Assembly (NCBI GenBank): GCA_031276635.1
Contig: JAISMU010000121.1
Span: 1 to 51,023, forward strand
Length of the DNA: 51,023 nt
Source: Deltaproteobacteria bacterium
Lineage (GTDB): Bacteria > Desulfobacterota > Desulfarculia > Adiutricales > Adiutricaceae
Reading direction: 5' to 3'
The first letter of the stretch is position 1, and every line of letters starts with the position of its first letter. A program made the translations under genes and the position numbers. The notes beneath the pieces are model-generated. The model had not been told where the DNA came from, ran no database searches, and saw only the letters and a program-made list of their open reading frames with translations. This document shows positions 42,765-51,023 of the stretch, in pieces.

Positions 42765-44537
42765 TTATTTTTCCCGAGCCTCGGTGGCTGGCTTCTGCTC
42801 GATCCAACTCCGCAAGAGCCCCACCGTCCGGTCCATATTCTCGCGGGCCAAGGGCATGACGTTGTCGCGGCTGAGCTGCCCATAGGCCAGTCTCGGGGCT
42901 TCCTCTTCATCCTCCTCCGGCTCTTCGGGAGTCTCATCCGGGGTCTCGTCGTCGTAGTGGACCAGCTCGTCCTGGCCAGCCGGCTGCTCTGGGGACATGG
43001 CCTCCTCCGAGCCTAGGCTGGAAGGGGTCGGGGTGATCTCCTCCCGCGGCGGCAATGGCAGAGGCAAGCTGTCGCCTGGCCCCCCGGTCAGGGGATAGTC
43101 CGGCAGGACAGCCTGCTCAGCCCCACTGCCGATGGGCTCCACCTCTTTCTTGAGCCAATTGAGGATGGGCCTGACGATAAACAGGAAGAAAAGGATAATC
43201 AGCAGCAGGTTAATGAAGGGCCGGCCAAACTCCCTTAACAGGTCCAGAACGAAGATGGCCCAAACACTGACGGCTTCCTCGCGATAAAACTCCAGGCTGC
43301 TCACCGACACGCTGTCCCCCCTCGTCTCGTCAAAACCAATGATGTCGCGGATGGCCTGACGTAGCTGATCCAGCTTAGCCTCAGGCAGGGGATTGAAGAC
43401 CCTGGTCCCATCTTCGGCCGTGGTAAAGAAACCATCCACCAGAACGGCCACGGTGACCTTCTTCAGGTCCCCGGAGGCGGAGATGGTCTTTCTCTTGATG
43501 TTGGTGATCTCATAGTTGTTGGTCTCCTCGCTGCGGGAGTAGACCTCCTGATTGCCCCCCTGATTGGCGTTCTGGCGATTGGCCGTGCCCAGCTCATAGG
43601 TGGCGTTGGGAATGCCGGCGTTGGCCCGACCCGGCCCGGTGGAGCGCTCTTGAATCCGTTGCTCGCTGCGCACCGCCACCCGCTCGGGGTCGTAGATGTC
43701 CTCGCTCGTCACCACTTCCTTGAGGTCCAGATCGCAATGAACCTGAGTGGTGGCCTTGTAGGGGCCGAGAACCTTCTCCAGCATAGAGTTGATGCGATTG
43801 GCCAGCTCCCGCTCATAGGCGGTCTTCTTCTTGAGCTGGTCGTCATTCAAAAGGCCCGGCTTCTGGGAGTCTTTGCTCCACAAGAGCCCCCCGTCGGTGT
43901 CAATGATGGAGACATTGTCCGGGACCAGGCCATCAATGGCCGCGGTCAAAAGGTGAACAATGCCCATCAGCTTATTCTTCTCCAGAGTCGCCCCTCTTTT
44001 CAAGGTCAGAACGACCGAGGCGGTCGGATCCTTCTGGTCCTCAATGAAGAGCGTCTCCTTGGGCACGGTCAGGTGCACCCGAGCGTCCTGCACTTCCGGG
44101 AAACGCATGATGGTCCGCTCTAACTCCCCAGTCACGGCCCGTTGCAGGTTTATCTTCTGCTGAAGATCGGTTACCCCCAGCTTCTGGTTGTCAAAAAGCT
44201 CAAAGCCCACCCCGCTCTTAGCCGGTAGCCCCTTCATGGCCAGATCCAGCCGGGCTTCCTGAGCCTGCCCCACCGGGGTCTCAATGGCCGTGCCCCCGGC
44301 GGCCAGACGGTAAGACTGGTTGCTTTTCTTGAGCTCCGCGGCGATGGCCCCGGCGTCTTCAGGGGTGAGGTCGCTGTAGAGGACCTCGTAAGGGGTCTGG
44401 TTGTTGGCCACCAGAATGTAGATGAGCCCAGCCGTGGCTAGAGCCAGAACCAGCCCGCCGATGATGAGTTTGGAGGGGCTGGCGTTAGCTATTCTCTCCC
44501 GCCCCCAGGTGATTCGGTCTCCGATGTTAAAGGCCAT
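42765..44537 (-). CDS. fliF: Flagellar MS-ring protein FliF
   Basis: A 590-residue inner membrane protein that forms the MS ring, the base on which the flagellum is built. The first membrane helix is at about 23-45 (KLIIGGLVLALATAGLIYIL). The ring-building domain has DLTPEDAGAIAAELKKSNQS, FELFDNQKLGVTDLQQKINL and RTIMRFPEVQDARVHLTVPK, all standard FliF blocks. The second helix is at about 425-455 (INLLLIILFFLFIVRPILNW), and the cytoplasmic end (MPLARENMDRTVGLLRSWIE) is the FliG-binding helix. A Gly/Pro/Asp/Glu-rich linker precedes it. It lies 70 bp after secA. Length is slightly over the usual 550-570 residues. Confidence 0.95.
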   Translation of the reverse strand: MAFNIGDRITWGRERIANASPSKLIIGGLVLALATAGLIYILVANNQTPYEVLYSDLTPEDAGAIAAELKKSNQSYRLAAGGTAIETPVGQAQEARLDLAMKGLPAKSGVGFELFDNQKLGVTDLQQKINLQRAVTGELERTIMRFPEVQDARVHLTVPKETLFIEDQKDPTASVVLTLKRGATLEKNKLMGIVHLLTAAIDGLVPDNVSIIDTDGGLLWSKDSQKPGLLNDDQLKKKTAYERELANRINSMLEKVLGPYKATTQVHCDLDLKEVVTSEDIYDPERVAVRSEQRIQERSTGPGRANAGIPNATYELGTANRQNANQGGNQEVYSRSEETNNYEITNIKRKTISASGDLKKVTVAVLVDGFFTTAEDGTRVFNPLPEAKLDQLRQAIRDIIGFDETRGDSVSVSSLEFYREEAVSVWAIFVLDLLREFGRPFINLLLIILFFLFIVRPILNWLKKEVEPIGSGAEQAVLPDYPLTGGPGDSLPLPLPPREEITPTPSSLGSEEAMSPEQPAGQDELVHYDDETPDETPEEPEEDEEEAPRLAYGQLSRDNVMPLARENMDRTVGLLRSWIEQKPATEAREK

Positions 44538-44607
44538 GTCCGCCTCCTAGCCGACCGGATATAGCTCCAGCCCGGCTAGAGGATAAGCAAGAAAGAGGCC
44601 AGATTTT

Positions 44608-47124
44608 TTAAGCCCCGTGACAGTGCTTGTATTTCTTGCCCGAGCCGCAGGGACAGGGGTCGTTGCGCCCTATTTTGGCCCCATCCCGTCGATCCGGGCG
44701 GCCCTTGACCGACTCCTCGGCCTCGTCGCCCCGGGAGAGGATGGTTTGCCTCTGGCTGGGTTTGGGAGCCAAGGCCTCAGGATCGCTTTGCTGAGAAAAG
44801 TGGGACAGGCAGATATAAGAGACGGTCTCGGCCCGAACCCGGGCCAGCATCTCCTCGAACATCTCAAAGCCCTCGCGCTGGTACTCCCTTAAGGGATCGC
44901 GCTGCCCATAACCCCGGAGGCCAATCCCGTCCTTGAGCCGGTCCATGGACAACAGATGGTCCTTCCACTGGCTATCCAGGGAGCGGAGCATGGTCCAGCG
45001 GATGAAATCCTCAGCCGCGCTCTCAGGTAAAATCGCCAGCCGCGAATTGAAATTCTCTACCCCCTTGTCGTAAAGAAAATCCATCAGGGCCTCCCCCTCC
45101 AGGCCCTCAATATCCTCGGCCCGGGGAATAAAACCCAGCCGCTGACCACACTCCAGGCTCAAGGCCCGATAGTTGACCCCCTCCTTGGGATCGGTAAACA
45201 GATTGGCCAGGACCTGGGACTCCTCGTCGATGAGACCGAGGAGCTCGTCCCGGAGATTCTCCCCCACCATGAGCCGCCTTCTCTGCCGATAGACCACCTC
45301 ACGCTGGCGATTCATGACATCGTCATACTCCAGAAGGTGCTTGCGGACCTCGAAATTGCGACCCTCCACCTGCTTCTGGGCCCCCTCAATGCCCCGGGAG
45401 AGAAAGGCCGACTCCACCGGAATCCCCTCGGCCATGCCGATCTTGCCCATGAGGCCCTTGAAGCGGTCGCCGCCGAAGATCCGCAGCAGATCGTCCTCCA
45501 GGGAGAGATAAAAGCGCGACTCCCCGGGATCGCCTTGCCGACCGCTACGCCCGCGCAGCTGGTTGTCAATGCGGCGCGACTCATGCCGCTCCGTGCCCAG
45601 AATGAAAAGACCGCCCAAAGCTGGCACGCCCGGGCCCAGGACAATGTCCGTCCCTCGACCGGCCATGTTGGTGGAGATGGTGACCGCCCCCAGCTGGCCG
45701 GCCTGAGCCACGATCTTGGCTTCCAGCTCGTGGTGCTTGGCGTTCAGGACCTGGTGGGGAACGCCCTGAGCCTTCAGGAGCTTGGAGACAAGCTCGGAGT
45801 TGTTGATGGAGATGGTCCCCACCAGAACAGGCTGGCCCTTGGCGTGGAGGGCCCGGATCTCCTCCACCACGGCCTGATACTTTTCCCGGCTCGTCCGAAA
45901 AATGGCGTCCGGGTAATCGGTCCGGATCATAACCCGGTGGGTGGGAATGACCACGACCTCTAATTTATAGATCTTATGGAGCTCGGTCGCCTCCGTGTCA
46001 GCGGTTCCGGTCATGCCGGCCAGCTTTTCGTACATGCGAAAGTAATTCTGAAAAGTGATGGAGGCCAGGGTCTGGTTCTCGTTTTCGATCTTGACCCGCT
46101 CCTTGGCCTCCAGGGCCTGGTGGAGACCGTCAGAGAAACGCCGGCCTGGCATGAGGCGGCCGGTGAACTCATCAACAATGATAACCTGGCCGTCTTTGAC
46201 AATATAGTCCTTGTCCCGCTCAAAAAGGGCGTGGGCCCGCAAGGCCTGGCTGACGTGGTGGAGAATGTCCATGTTGGCGGGATCATAAAGGTTGGCGACC
46301 CCCAGGGCGGTCTCGGCCTTGGCGATCCCCTCCTCCGTCAGGGTCGAGGTCCGAGCCTTCTCGTCCAGGGCGTAGTCAACGTCCTTTTTGAGCTTGGGAA
46401 TGACTCGATCGGCCCGGACATACTGATCCGTGGACTCCTCGGCCGGGCCGGAGATGATCAGAGGCGTTCTGGCCTCGTCAATGAGGATGGAGTCCACCTC
46501 GTCGACAATGGCGTAATGAAAATCCCTCTGGACGTAATCAGAGGCCCGGAACTTCATGTTGTCGCGCAGATAGTCAAAGCCAAACTCGTTGTTGGTGCCG
46601 TAGGTAATGTCGCGACCGTAAGCCTCACGCCTTTCCTCATCGGACAGGCCATGAACCACCACGCCCACGCTCAGGCCCAGAAAATTGTAGATCCGCCCCA
46701 TCCACTCCGAGTCCCGACGGGCCAGGTAGTCGTTGACGGTGACCACGTGGACCCCTCGCCCCGTCAGGGCGTTGACGTAGACCGGCAGGGTGGCGGCCAG
46801 GGTCTTGCCCTCGCCGGTTTTCATCTCAGCGATCTTGCCATCGTGGAGGACCAACCCTCCCATGAGCTGGACGTCAAAGTGGCGCTGCCCCAGAACCCTG
46901 GCCCCGGTCTCCCGGACCACCGCGAAGGCCTCGGGCAGCAGATCTTCCAGCGGTTCCCCCTGAGCCAGGCGTTCCTGGAAGCGCGGGGTGGCGGCGGCCA
47001 GGCTCTGGTCGGAGAGTTTTCTGACCCGCGGCTCCCAGGCGTTAATGGCGTCGACCCGGAGACTAAGCCGACTTATTTCCCGCTCATTAGCGCTGCCAAA
47101 AATTCTCTTGAGAATATTTTTCAT
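44608..47124 (-). CDS. secA: Preprotein translocase ATPase SecA
   Basis: An 838-residue protein; the start [20 protein letters not shown] (ATG 47124) matches other SecA starts better than a frame opening 11 codons earlier. It binds ATP through MKTGEGKT (Walker A, near residue 100) and a [15 protein letters not shown] box, and drives export of unfolded proteins through SecYEG. Other landmarks are [29 protein letters not shown] and the arginine-finger region. The C-terminal end ([18 protein letters not shown]) is the SEC-C zinc motif that binds SecB. The sequence is complete. Its position between an M23 peptidase and fliF is unusual but on one strand. Confidence 0.97.
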   Translation of the reverse strand: MKNILKRIFGSANEREISRLSLRVDAINAWEPRVRKLSDQSLAAATPRFQERLAQGEPLEDLLPEAFAVVRETGARVLGQRHFDVQLMGGLVLHDGKIAEMKTGEGKTLAATLPVYVNALTGRGVHVVTVNDYLARRDSEWMGRIYNFLGLSVGVVVHGLSDEERREAYGRDITYGTNNEFGFDYLRDNMKFRASDYVQRDFHYAIVDEVDSILIDEARTPLIISGPAEESTDQYVRADRVIPKLKKDVDYALDEKARTSTLTEEGIAKAETALGVANLYDPANMDILHHVSQALRAHALFERDKDYIVKDGQVIIVDEFTGRLMPGRRFSDGLHQALEAKERVKIENENQTLASITFQNYFRMYEKLAGMTGTADTEATELHKIYKLEVVVIPTHRVMIRTDYPDAIFRTSREKYQAVVEEIRALHAKGQPVLVGTISINNSELVSKLLKAQGVPHQVLNAKHHELEAKIVAQAGQLGAVTISTNMAGRGTDIVLGPGVPALGGLFILGTERHESRRIDNQLRGRSGRQGDPGESRFYLSLEDDLLRIFGGDRFKGLMGKIGMAEGIPVESAFLSRGIEGAQKQVEGRNFEVRKHLLEYDDVMNRQREVVYRQRRRLMVGENLRDELLGLIDEESQVLANLFTDPKEGVNYRALSLECGQRLGFIPRAEDIEGLEGEALMDFLYDKGVENFNSRLAILPESAAEDFIRWTMLRSLDSQWKDHLLSMDRLKDGIGLRGYGQRDPLREYQREGFEMFEEMLARVRAETVSYICLSHFSQQSDPEALAPKPSQRQTILSRGDEAEESVKGRPDRRDGAKIGRNDPCPCGSGKKYKHCHGA

Positions 47125-47238
47125 GTAAAGGGAATGTCCTTTAGGAATTTTCCACAAAAATGCTTAATTATTATAGCCTAATAGCCAAGAAAATGAAACT
47201 CCCGGCCCGGGCGGGGTGAGGGGGGCCAAAACTTGATT

Positions 47239-48282
47239 TCAGGAGGGCTCTTTGAGGGAATCGCGGGCCGTGTGGGCTTGTTTCAAGTCCTCCCGGTAGA
47301 GGGGGGCGAAGAACAGGGGATCCACCGGGGTTCCCCCTAAAATGGTCTCATAGTGCAGATGCGGGCCGGTGGAGCGCCCGGAGTTGCCGACCTTGGCCAG
47401 GGGTTGACCGCGGGTGACGGTCTGGCCCGGCGTCACCAGGCTCTCCGAGAGATGAGCGTACCGCGAGGAAAGGCCAAAGCCATGATCCAAGGTCACCATC
47501 AGGCCATAGCCGTTGTTGGACCAATCCGAGGACAGGACCACGCCATCGGCCGGGGCGTAGATCATGGCCCCGATCGGGGCGGCCAGATCCAGGCCCTGAT
47601 GAAAGTCAGACCCACCCCCAAAGGGGGACCGGCGGTAACCAAAGGTGGAGGTCATTCGGTAATTGGTCATCGGTAAGGTATAGGGCGTGGCCGCCAACAG
47701 GCTTAATGAGCCCTCCAGGGCGGCGGTCAACTCGCTCACCGCCAGGTCAATGGCCGCCGCCCCGTTTTCCAGGCGGTCCAGGTCCTGATGCAGGCCCTTG
47801 ATGACCTCAGCCGGGTTGGGGGTCGGAAACCGCGTCAGATTCGGATCCTGGCCGCCCTGCCCGCCCAAGCCGCCCCAGGTCCAGGCCACGGTTTCCGTCA
47901 GGGCCGGCCAGAGCTTCTCCAGCTCGGCTGTGTCCGGCAGCCCCAACTGGCGGTTGACATCCCGGGACAGCAGGCGCAATGACTCCTCATAGCCCTTGAG
48001 CCGCTCCAACCGGAGGTCCAGGTCCTCCAGCCTCTCCCCAATGGCCGCGATCTGGCGGACTTTCTGGGCCTGATCGCTTTTCAGGATTTCCATCTCCAGG
48101 CCCTGATCCCGAAATGAGTTCATGGTCTGGAAGGCGTAAACCGAGTAGACCACCAAAGAGCCAATGATCAAAGACAGAGCCAAGCCCCCCAGCTTGACCC
48201 ACCACAATGAGGCCGTAAAGCTTCTGATAGTCAGAGGGCCATTTCCCTCATTCATGACGCATATTTTATATTTTTTGGCCAT
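47239..48282 (-). CDS. M23 (LytM-type) zinc metallopeptidase with coiled coil
   Basis: A 347-residue inner membrane protein with an N-terminal membrane helix (residues 31-52), a periplasmic coiled coil (LEMEILKSDQAQKVRQIAAI, 62-105), and a linker to 200. A C-terminal M23 domain begins at YRMTSTFGYRRSP. The zinc ligands H228 and D232 (FHQGLDLAAP) and the active-site H277 (RYAHLSE) and H308, H310 (GPHLHYE) are all present, so it should be an active endopeptidase of peptide cross-links in peptidoglycan. It may act in growth or division; the divergent promoter region lies in the gene-free DNA upstream. It is followed by secA about 115 bp on. Confidence 0.92.
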   Translation of the reverse strand: MAKKYKICVMNEGNGPLTIRSFTASLWWVKLGGLALSLIIGSLVVYSVYAFQTMNSFRDQGLEMEILKSDQAQKVRQIAAIGERLEDLDLRLERLKGYEESLRLLSRDVNRQLGLPDTAELEKLWPALTETVAWTWGGLGGQGGQDPNLTRFPTPNPAEVIKGLHQDLDRLENGAAAIDLAVSELTAALEGSLSLLAATPYTLPMTNYRMTSTFGYRRSPFGGGSDFHQGLDLAAPIGAMIYAPADGVVLSSDWSNNGYGLMVTLDHGFGLSSRYAHLSESLVTPGQTVTRGQPLAKVGNSGRSTGPHLHYETILGGTPVDPLFFAPLYREDLKQAHTARDSLKEPS

Positions 48283-49704
48283 ATAACCTAAAAAAGCCTA
48301 AATTATCCACTTCCCAGCCCATTGACCAAGCCACGAACTGTCAGCTTAGGAAGCGTTCACAAGGGAGCGTAAAATTGGACCCGTGGCTTAAACCTTAGAC
48401 TCCCTATGTCTGAGCTTAACCCTCGAAATTGAGGGGTAAAATATTATCAATTTCGATAATGAGCGCTGACAGGTTTGGAAATGGCCTCATCATAGCCATT
48501 ATTTCTTTGGAGTAACCGGACGCGCCGCCAATTTACCCCAATTTTTCCAGGATTGGCCGTTAAGCTAGGGTAATTAGTTTTAAGAGCAAATCGGCCACTT
48601 TTCCTAAGCGCTACCCGGCCCTGGCCCTAACCTTGAGCCTTCCCCTCGGGAATCACCGCCTCAACCAAAGCGCCTGTCCTGAGTCCAGGAATCTCTTTCT
48701 CCCGCGGCCGGCGCGCTTTTCGCCCGCTCTTATTCTCTCGCGGGAACCCCTGGGCTGTAACCAGCGTCCGTTGTCTGGTCCCTCGACCCCTCGATTTAAT
48801 CCCCCAAGTCGGCTGATTTCAGTCGTTCAGTTTAGAGACTTTAGCCACGCGAGCCGCTTCTAGCGTGGCTGGACAACGCTATCCTCAGCCTGGCGGTCCA
48901 ACAAGATAATAGTGAATGGGACCAATTTATAAATCTTGGCCCGTTTCTGTTCCCTCAGTTTTCTGGCCCGTCTCGGAGCGCCCGAGGTTAAGAGTTTTTA
49001 TTTTTGTCAACAACGAACACTTGCGAATGAAGGGCCGATTAAAGCTTATAACGGCCAAGTTATTCGTTAAATGAACGTCTCCATTTCTTCGGGAATGTTG
49101 AGTATCGGCCCGCGACCCACTCCGTTTCGCGCCTGTTCCGGCTTGTCCAAAAATGAGTCTTCAAGAGGTCAGAATTGGAGAAGCGTTCTGACGTTGGTCT
49201 TTAGCCATTTTATTCAACGTAGTCTCTGAACCGGAAGATCCAGAGCCTGACCCTGGTAACCATGGGGGCTATTTCAATCCCCCCTTTAGCGTGGGTGAGC
49301 GGTTACTCAGCTTAACAGCCAGTCTAGCGTTCAGCCTAGCGGCGGAAATATCTAATTTAAGATTTTTATCACACTTGGCCGATGGGGGCAAACTATTTCC
49401 TATTCCTCTAGTCCCAGAAGGCCCACCCTGAGCCTAACCTCTTGAAAATCTTCTATTTATCCGCCTGATAATGGGTGTTCAAAACGAGATAAACCGTCAA
49501 TAATTCGCTTATTTCCAGGAAAAAATGACCAGAACCCCGCGAACCTCAGGCGTGGGAAGACGGTCAAATAGTTCGCCGCCCAGTGACCAGGCTGGCCCCG
49601 CCAAGAAGAGCGAGCCGAAAGGCCACGTTTGACCTCGCGGCTCATAACCATTAATTATTGTTAGCCTGGTGGGGCCCCGGCGAGCCGGCCGGCCAACCCT
49701 AAAT
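48283..49704. other. Gene-free region after the M23 gene
   Basis: No supported gene is seen in 1.4 kb. Features are a hairpin ACCCTC-gaaatt-GAGGGGT near 48419-48437, and a gtgggtgagcggttactcag element at 49287-49306, which also resembles bases near 15557 and 19166. Start signals of the M23 run should be in the first 100 bases, but none was convincing. Confidence 0.4.
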
Positions 49705-49903
49705 TACCGGGAAACTCATCGTAAGTAACCGAAATCACGGAAAAAAAATTTTCGCTATTTTTACAGCTGTTTTGCCCGGCGGGGGTGAGGCTAGGCCTCA
49801 GAAGCGCTCACCGGGAAACTCAACGTAAGTAGCGGAAATCACGGCAAAAAGAAATCTGAGTTTCCTGACCCGGGGGGAAGGGCCTCCCCTCATGAGCATT
49901 TAG
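49705..49903 (+). repeat. Dispersed repeat, copy 3 (two half units)
   Basis: A 199-bp copy with the same build as copy 1: two halves starting ccgggaaactca, then gtaagta, .cggaaatcacggc. The first half runs on with ttttcgctatttttacagctgttttgcccg and the second with gagtttcctgaccc and cccctcatgagcattta. By eye it matches copy 1 closely apart from small changes, and it is in the same orientation, more than 34 kb away. Confidence 0.8.
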
Positions 49904-51023
49904 GCCCAGGCTCCCTCAGCCTCCCTCCTGAAAAGTCCCAATTACTGGCTGGAAAAGGTCCAGATCCTGCCGGCTAATTGCTGGTCCTCCCAGATCCTTG
50001 AGGCCGTCGGCGGAGAACTTTTATTCCAGGAGGTCCAAGGTAATAACGATATTAACGTCAATGAGGAGGAGTTTTAACTGAAAATAAAAGTTTGAATCAA
50101 AAAAAAATATAATACAGCACTTTATCAAATACAACTATTAATATCATAAATGTTTCTAGTAAGTCTTTATTAATATAATAATATATATTCGTCATAGTGC
50201 AATAATTATTTATTATAGTAAACTTACATTTGATATTTTCTAAAAATTTATAAAAAGTAGAGTGTTTTTTTATAATAGGTATTATTATTTTGGTTATTCA
50301 TAAATAATAAAATAAAAAATTTAAACCCAAACAATCAAATCTATTATATATAATGGCACTAAATTTATTCGTTAACATATAATACACATATATTATCAAA
50401 ATAAAGATAAAAAAATATTATCTAAATGTTAATATAAACGTTTTTGAGTCTGGGTCCATCAAGGGCGCGAGCCAAATTTAAAATCGCTGGGGCTGGCTGA
50501 ATGATGTTGCAATTTATAAGCGTATTGGGTAAAATAGCCAGGTGTGGTTCTTGTTGTCTTTCGTTATTTTTTTTCTGGAAAATCAAAATTAACATTTTTG
50601 GGCAACAATAACCACACTTTTTTTTTATTTTCTATTTTTATAATTTAACTCTTTTTATAAATAAATTATGTTACTATTTTTCACAAAATTTTGTTTTATC
50701 TATGATAATGTAAATTTTTTATCAATCAATATAGCTCAATCCACCTGGCGGGTTGAGACTGCGCGTGGAAGACTAGCTAATGTATTGTCTGGAAAATTCG
50801 TTCACCCCTCCCCCCGTCGCGGTAGGGAACGTTCTTTCGAACGTCCCCCCGCCCAGATCCTCGCGGGCGGAATTACCGCGCGAGGCTCCTCTCTGGACAC
50901 TAACGCTGCCCCTTACTGAGTTATTTTAGTGGATCAGAGGCGTGGAAACGCGCCACGGATTGGTTACCTGTCCGCGTTAAAACGCTTGCCCCAGCAGAAT
51001 GCCAACGCGCTGACTTCTCTTCC
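49904..51023. other. Gene-free tail of the window with a very AT-rich tract
   Basis: Bases 50040-50740 are highly AT-rich with short hairpins and no coding frame. From 50740 the DNA becomes GC-rich again; a frame 50668-50919 ends WRVETARGRLANVLSG, then GGITARGSSLDTNAAPY, but has no start near a ribosome binding site and no known relatives, so no gene is claimed. The pattern matches that of 37190-37560. Confidence 0.45.

Noticed and set aside
45976-47181. 401-residue plus-strand frame antisense to secA
   Set aside because: Long GC-rich core genes often have an open antisense frame; no independent signal supports it.

Overview
The window reads as a chromosome segment of a Gram-negative, flagellated bacterium with GC-rich core genes, most likely a former deltaproteobacterium (Desulfobacterota). 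Grounds are the fliF-fliG-fliH set, a SecA with an SEC-C tail, an M99/Csd4-like peptidase next to a Csd6-like L,D-transpeptidase, and CesT-like chaperones. The taxon is inferred, not proven. Long gene-free stretches, broken genes, a dispersed repeat and an IS fragment suggest an eroding, possibly host-associated genome.

Region 1 (1-14.7 kb) is an incomplete prophage. On the minus strand, in transcription order, it has a broken ADP-ribosyltransferase-type protein, protease-scaffold, head decoration, lambda-E-type major capsid, Mu gp36-like and gpG-like connectors, tail terminator, tail tube, two chaperone-position genes, tape measure and two related tail proteins. No terminase, portal, integrase, lysis or tail-tip gene is visible. 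The tape measure has an in-frame TAG. Three small plus-strand genes, two of them near-copies, sit inside the head module. The left edge cuts an IS630-type transposase.

Region 2 (14.7-19.4 kb) is degraded accessory DNA: an HTH regulator with an apparent frameshift diverging from an unknown gene, a truncated HTH gene cut by a ~200-bp dispersed repeat (copies at 15.4, 17.2 and 49.7 kb), and a tRNA-Lys whose 3' end faces this accessory DNA.

Region 3 (19.4-28.6 kb, plus strand) has cmk, a chemotaxis receptor, three type III secretion-chaperone-like genes, and a 1360-residue acidic, mostly disordered protein that ends at a strong terminator.

Region 4 (28.7-37.2 kb, minus strand) has a decayed gene and then a compact run of lipoprotein-like protein, Csd6-like L,D-transpeptidase, membrane-anchored protein, Csd4-like M99 peptidase, MtaB and a radical SAM/SPASM enzyme. 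The first four suggest a periplasmic peptidoglycan-trimming, cell-shape module.

Region 5 (38.4-48.3 kb, minus strand) has a Fic protein, a methyltransferase, fliH, fliG, fliF, secA and an M23 peptidase. The last 2.7 kb has no supported gene: it holds a repeat copy and a very AT-rich tract.
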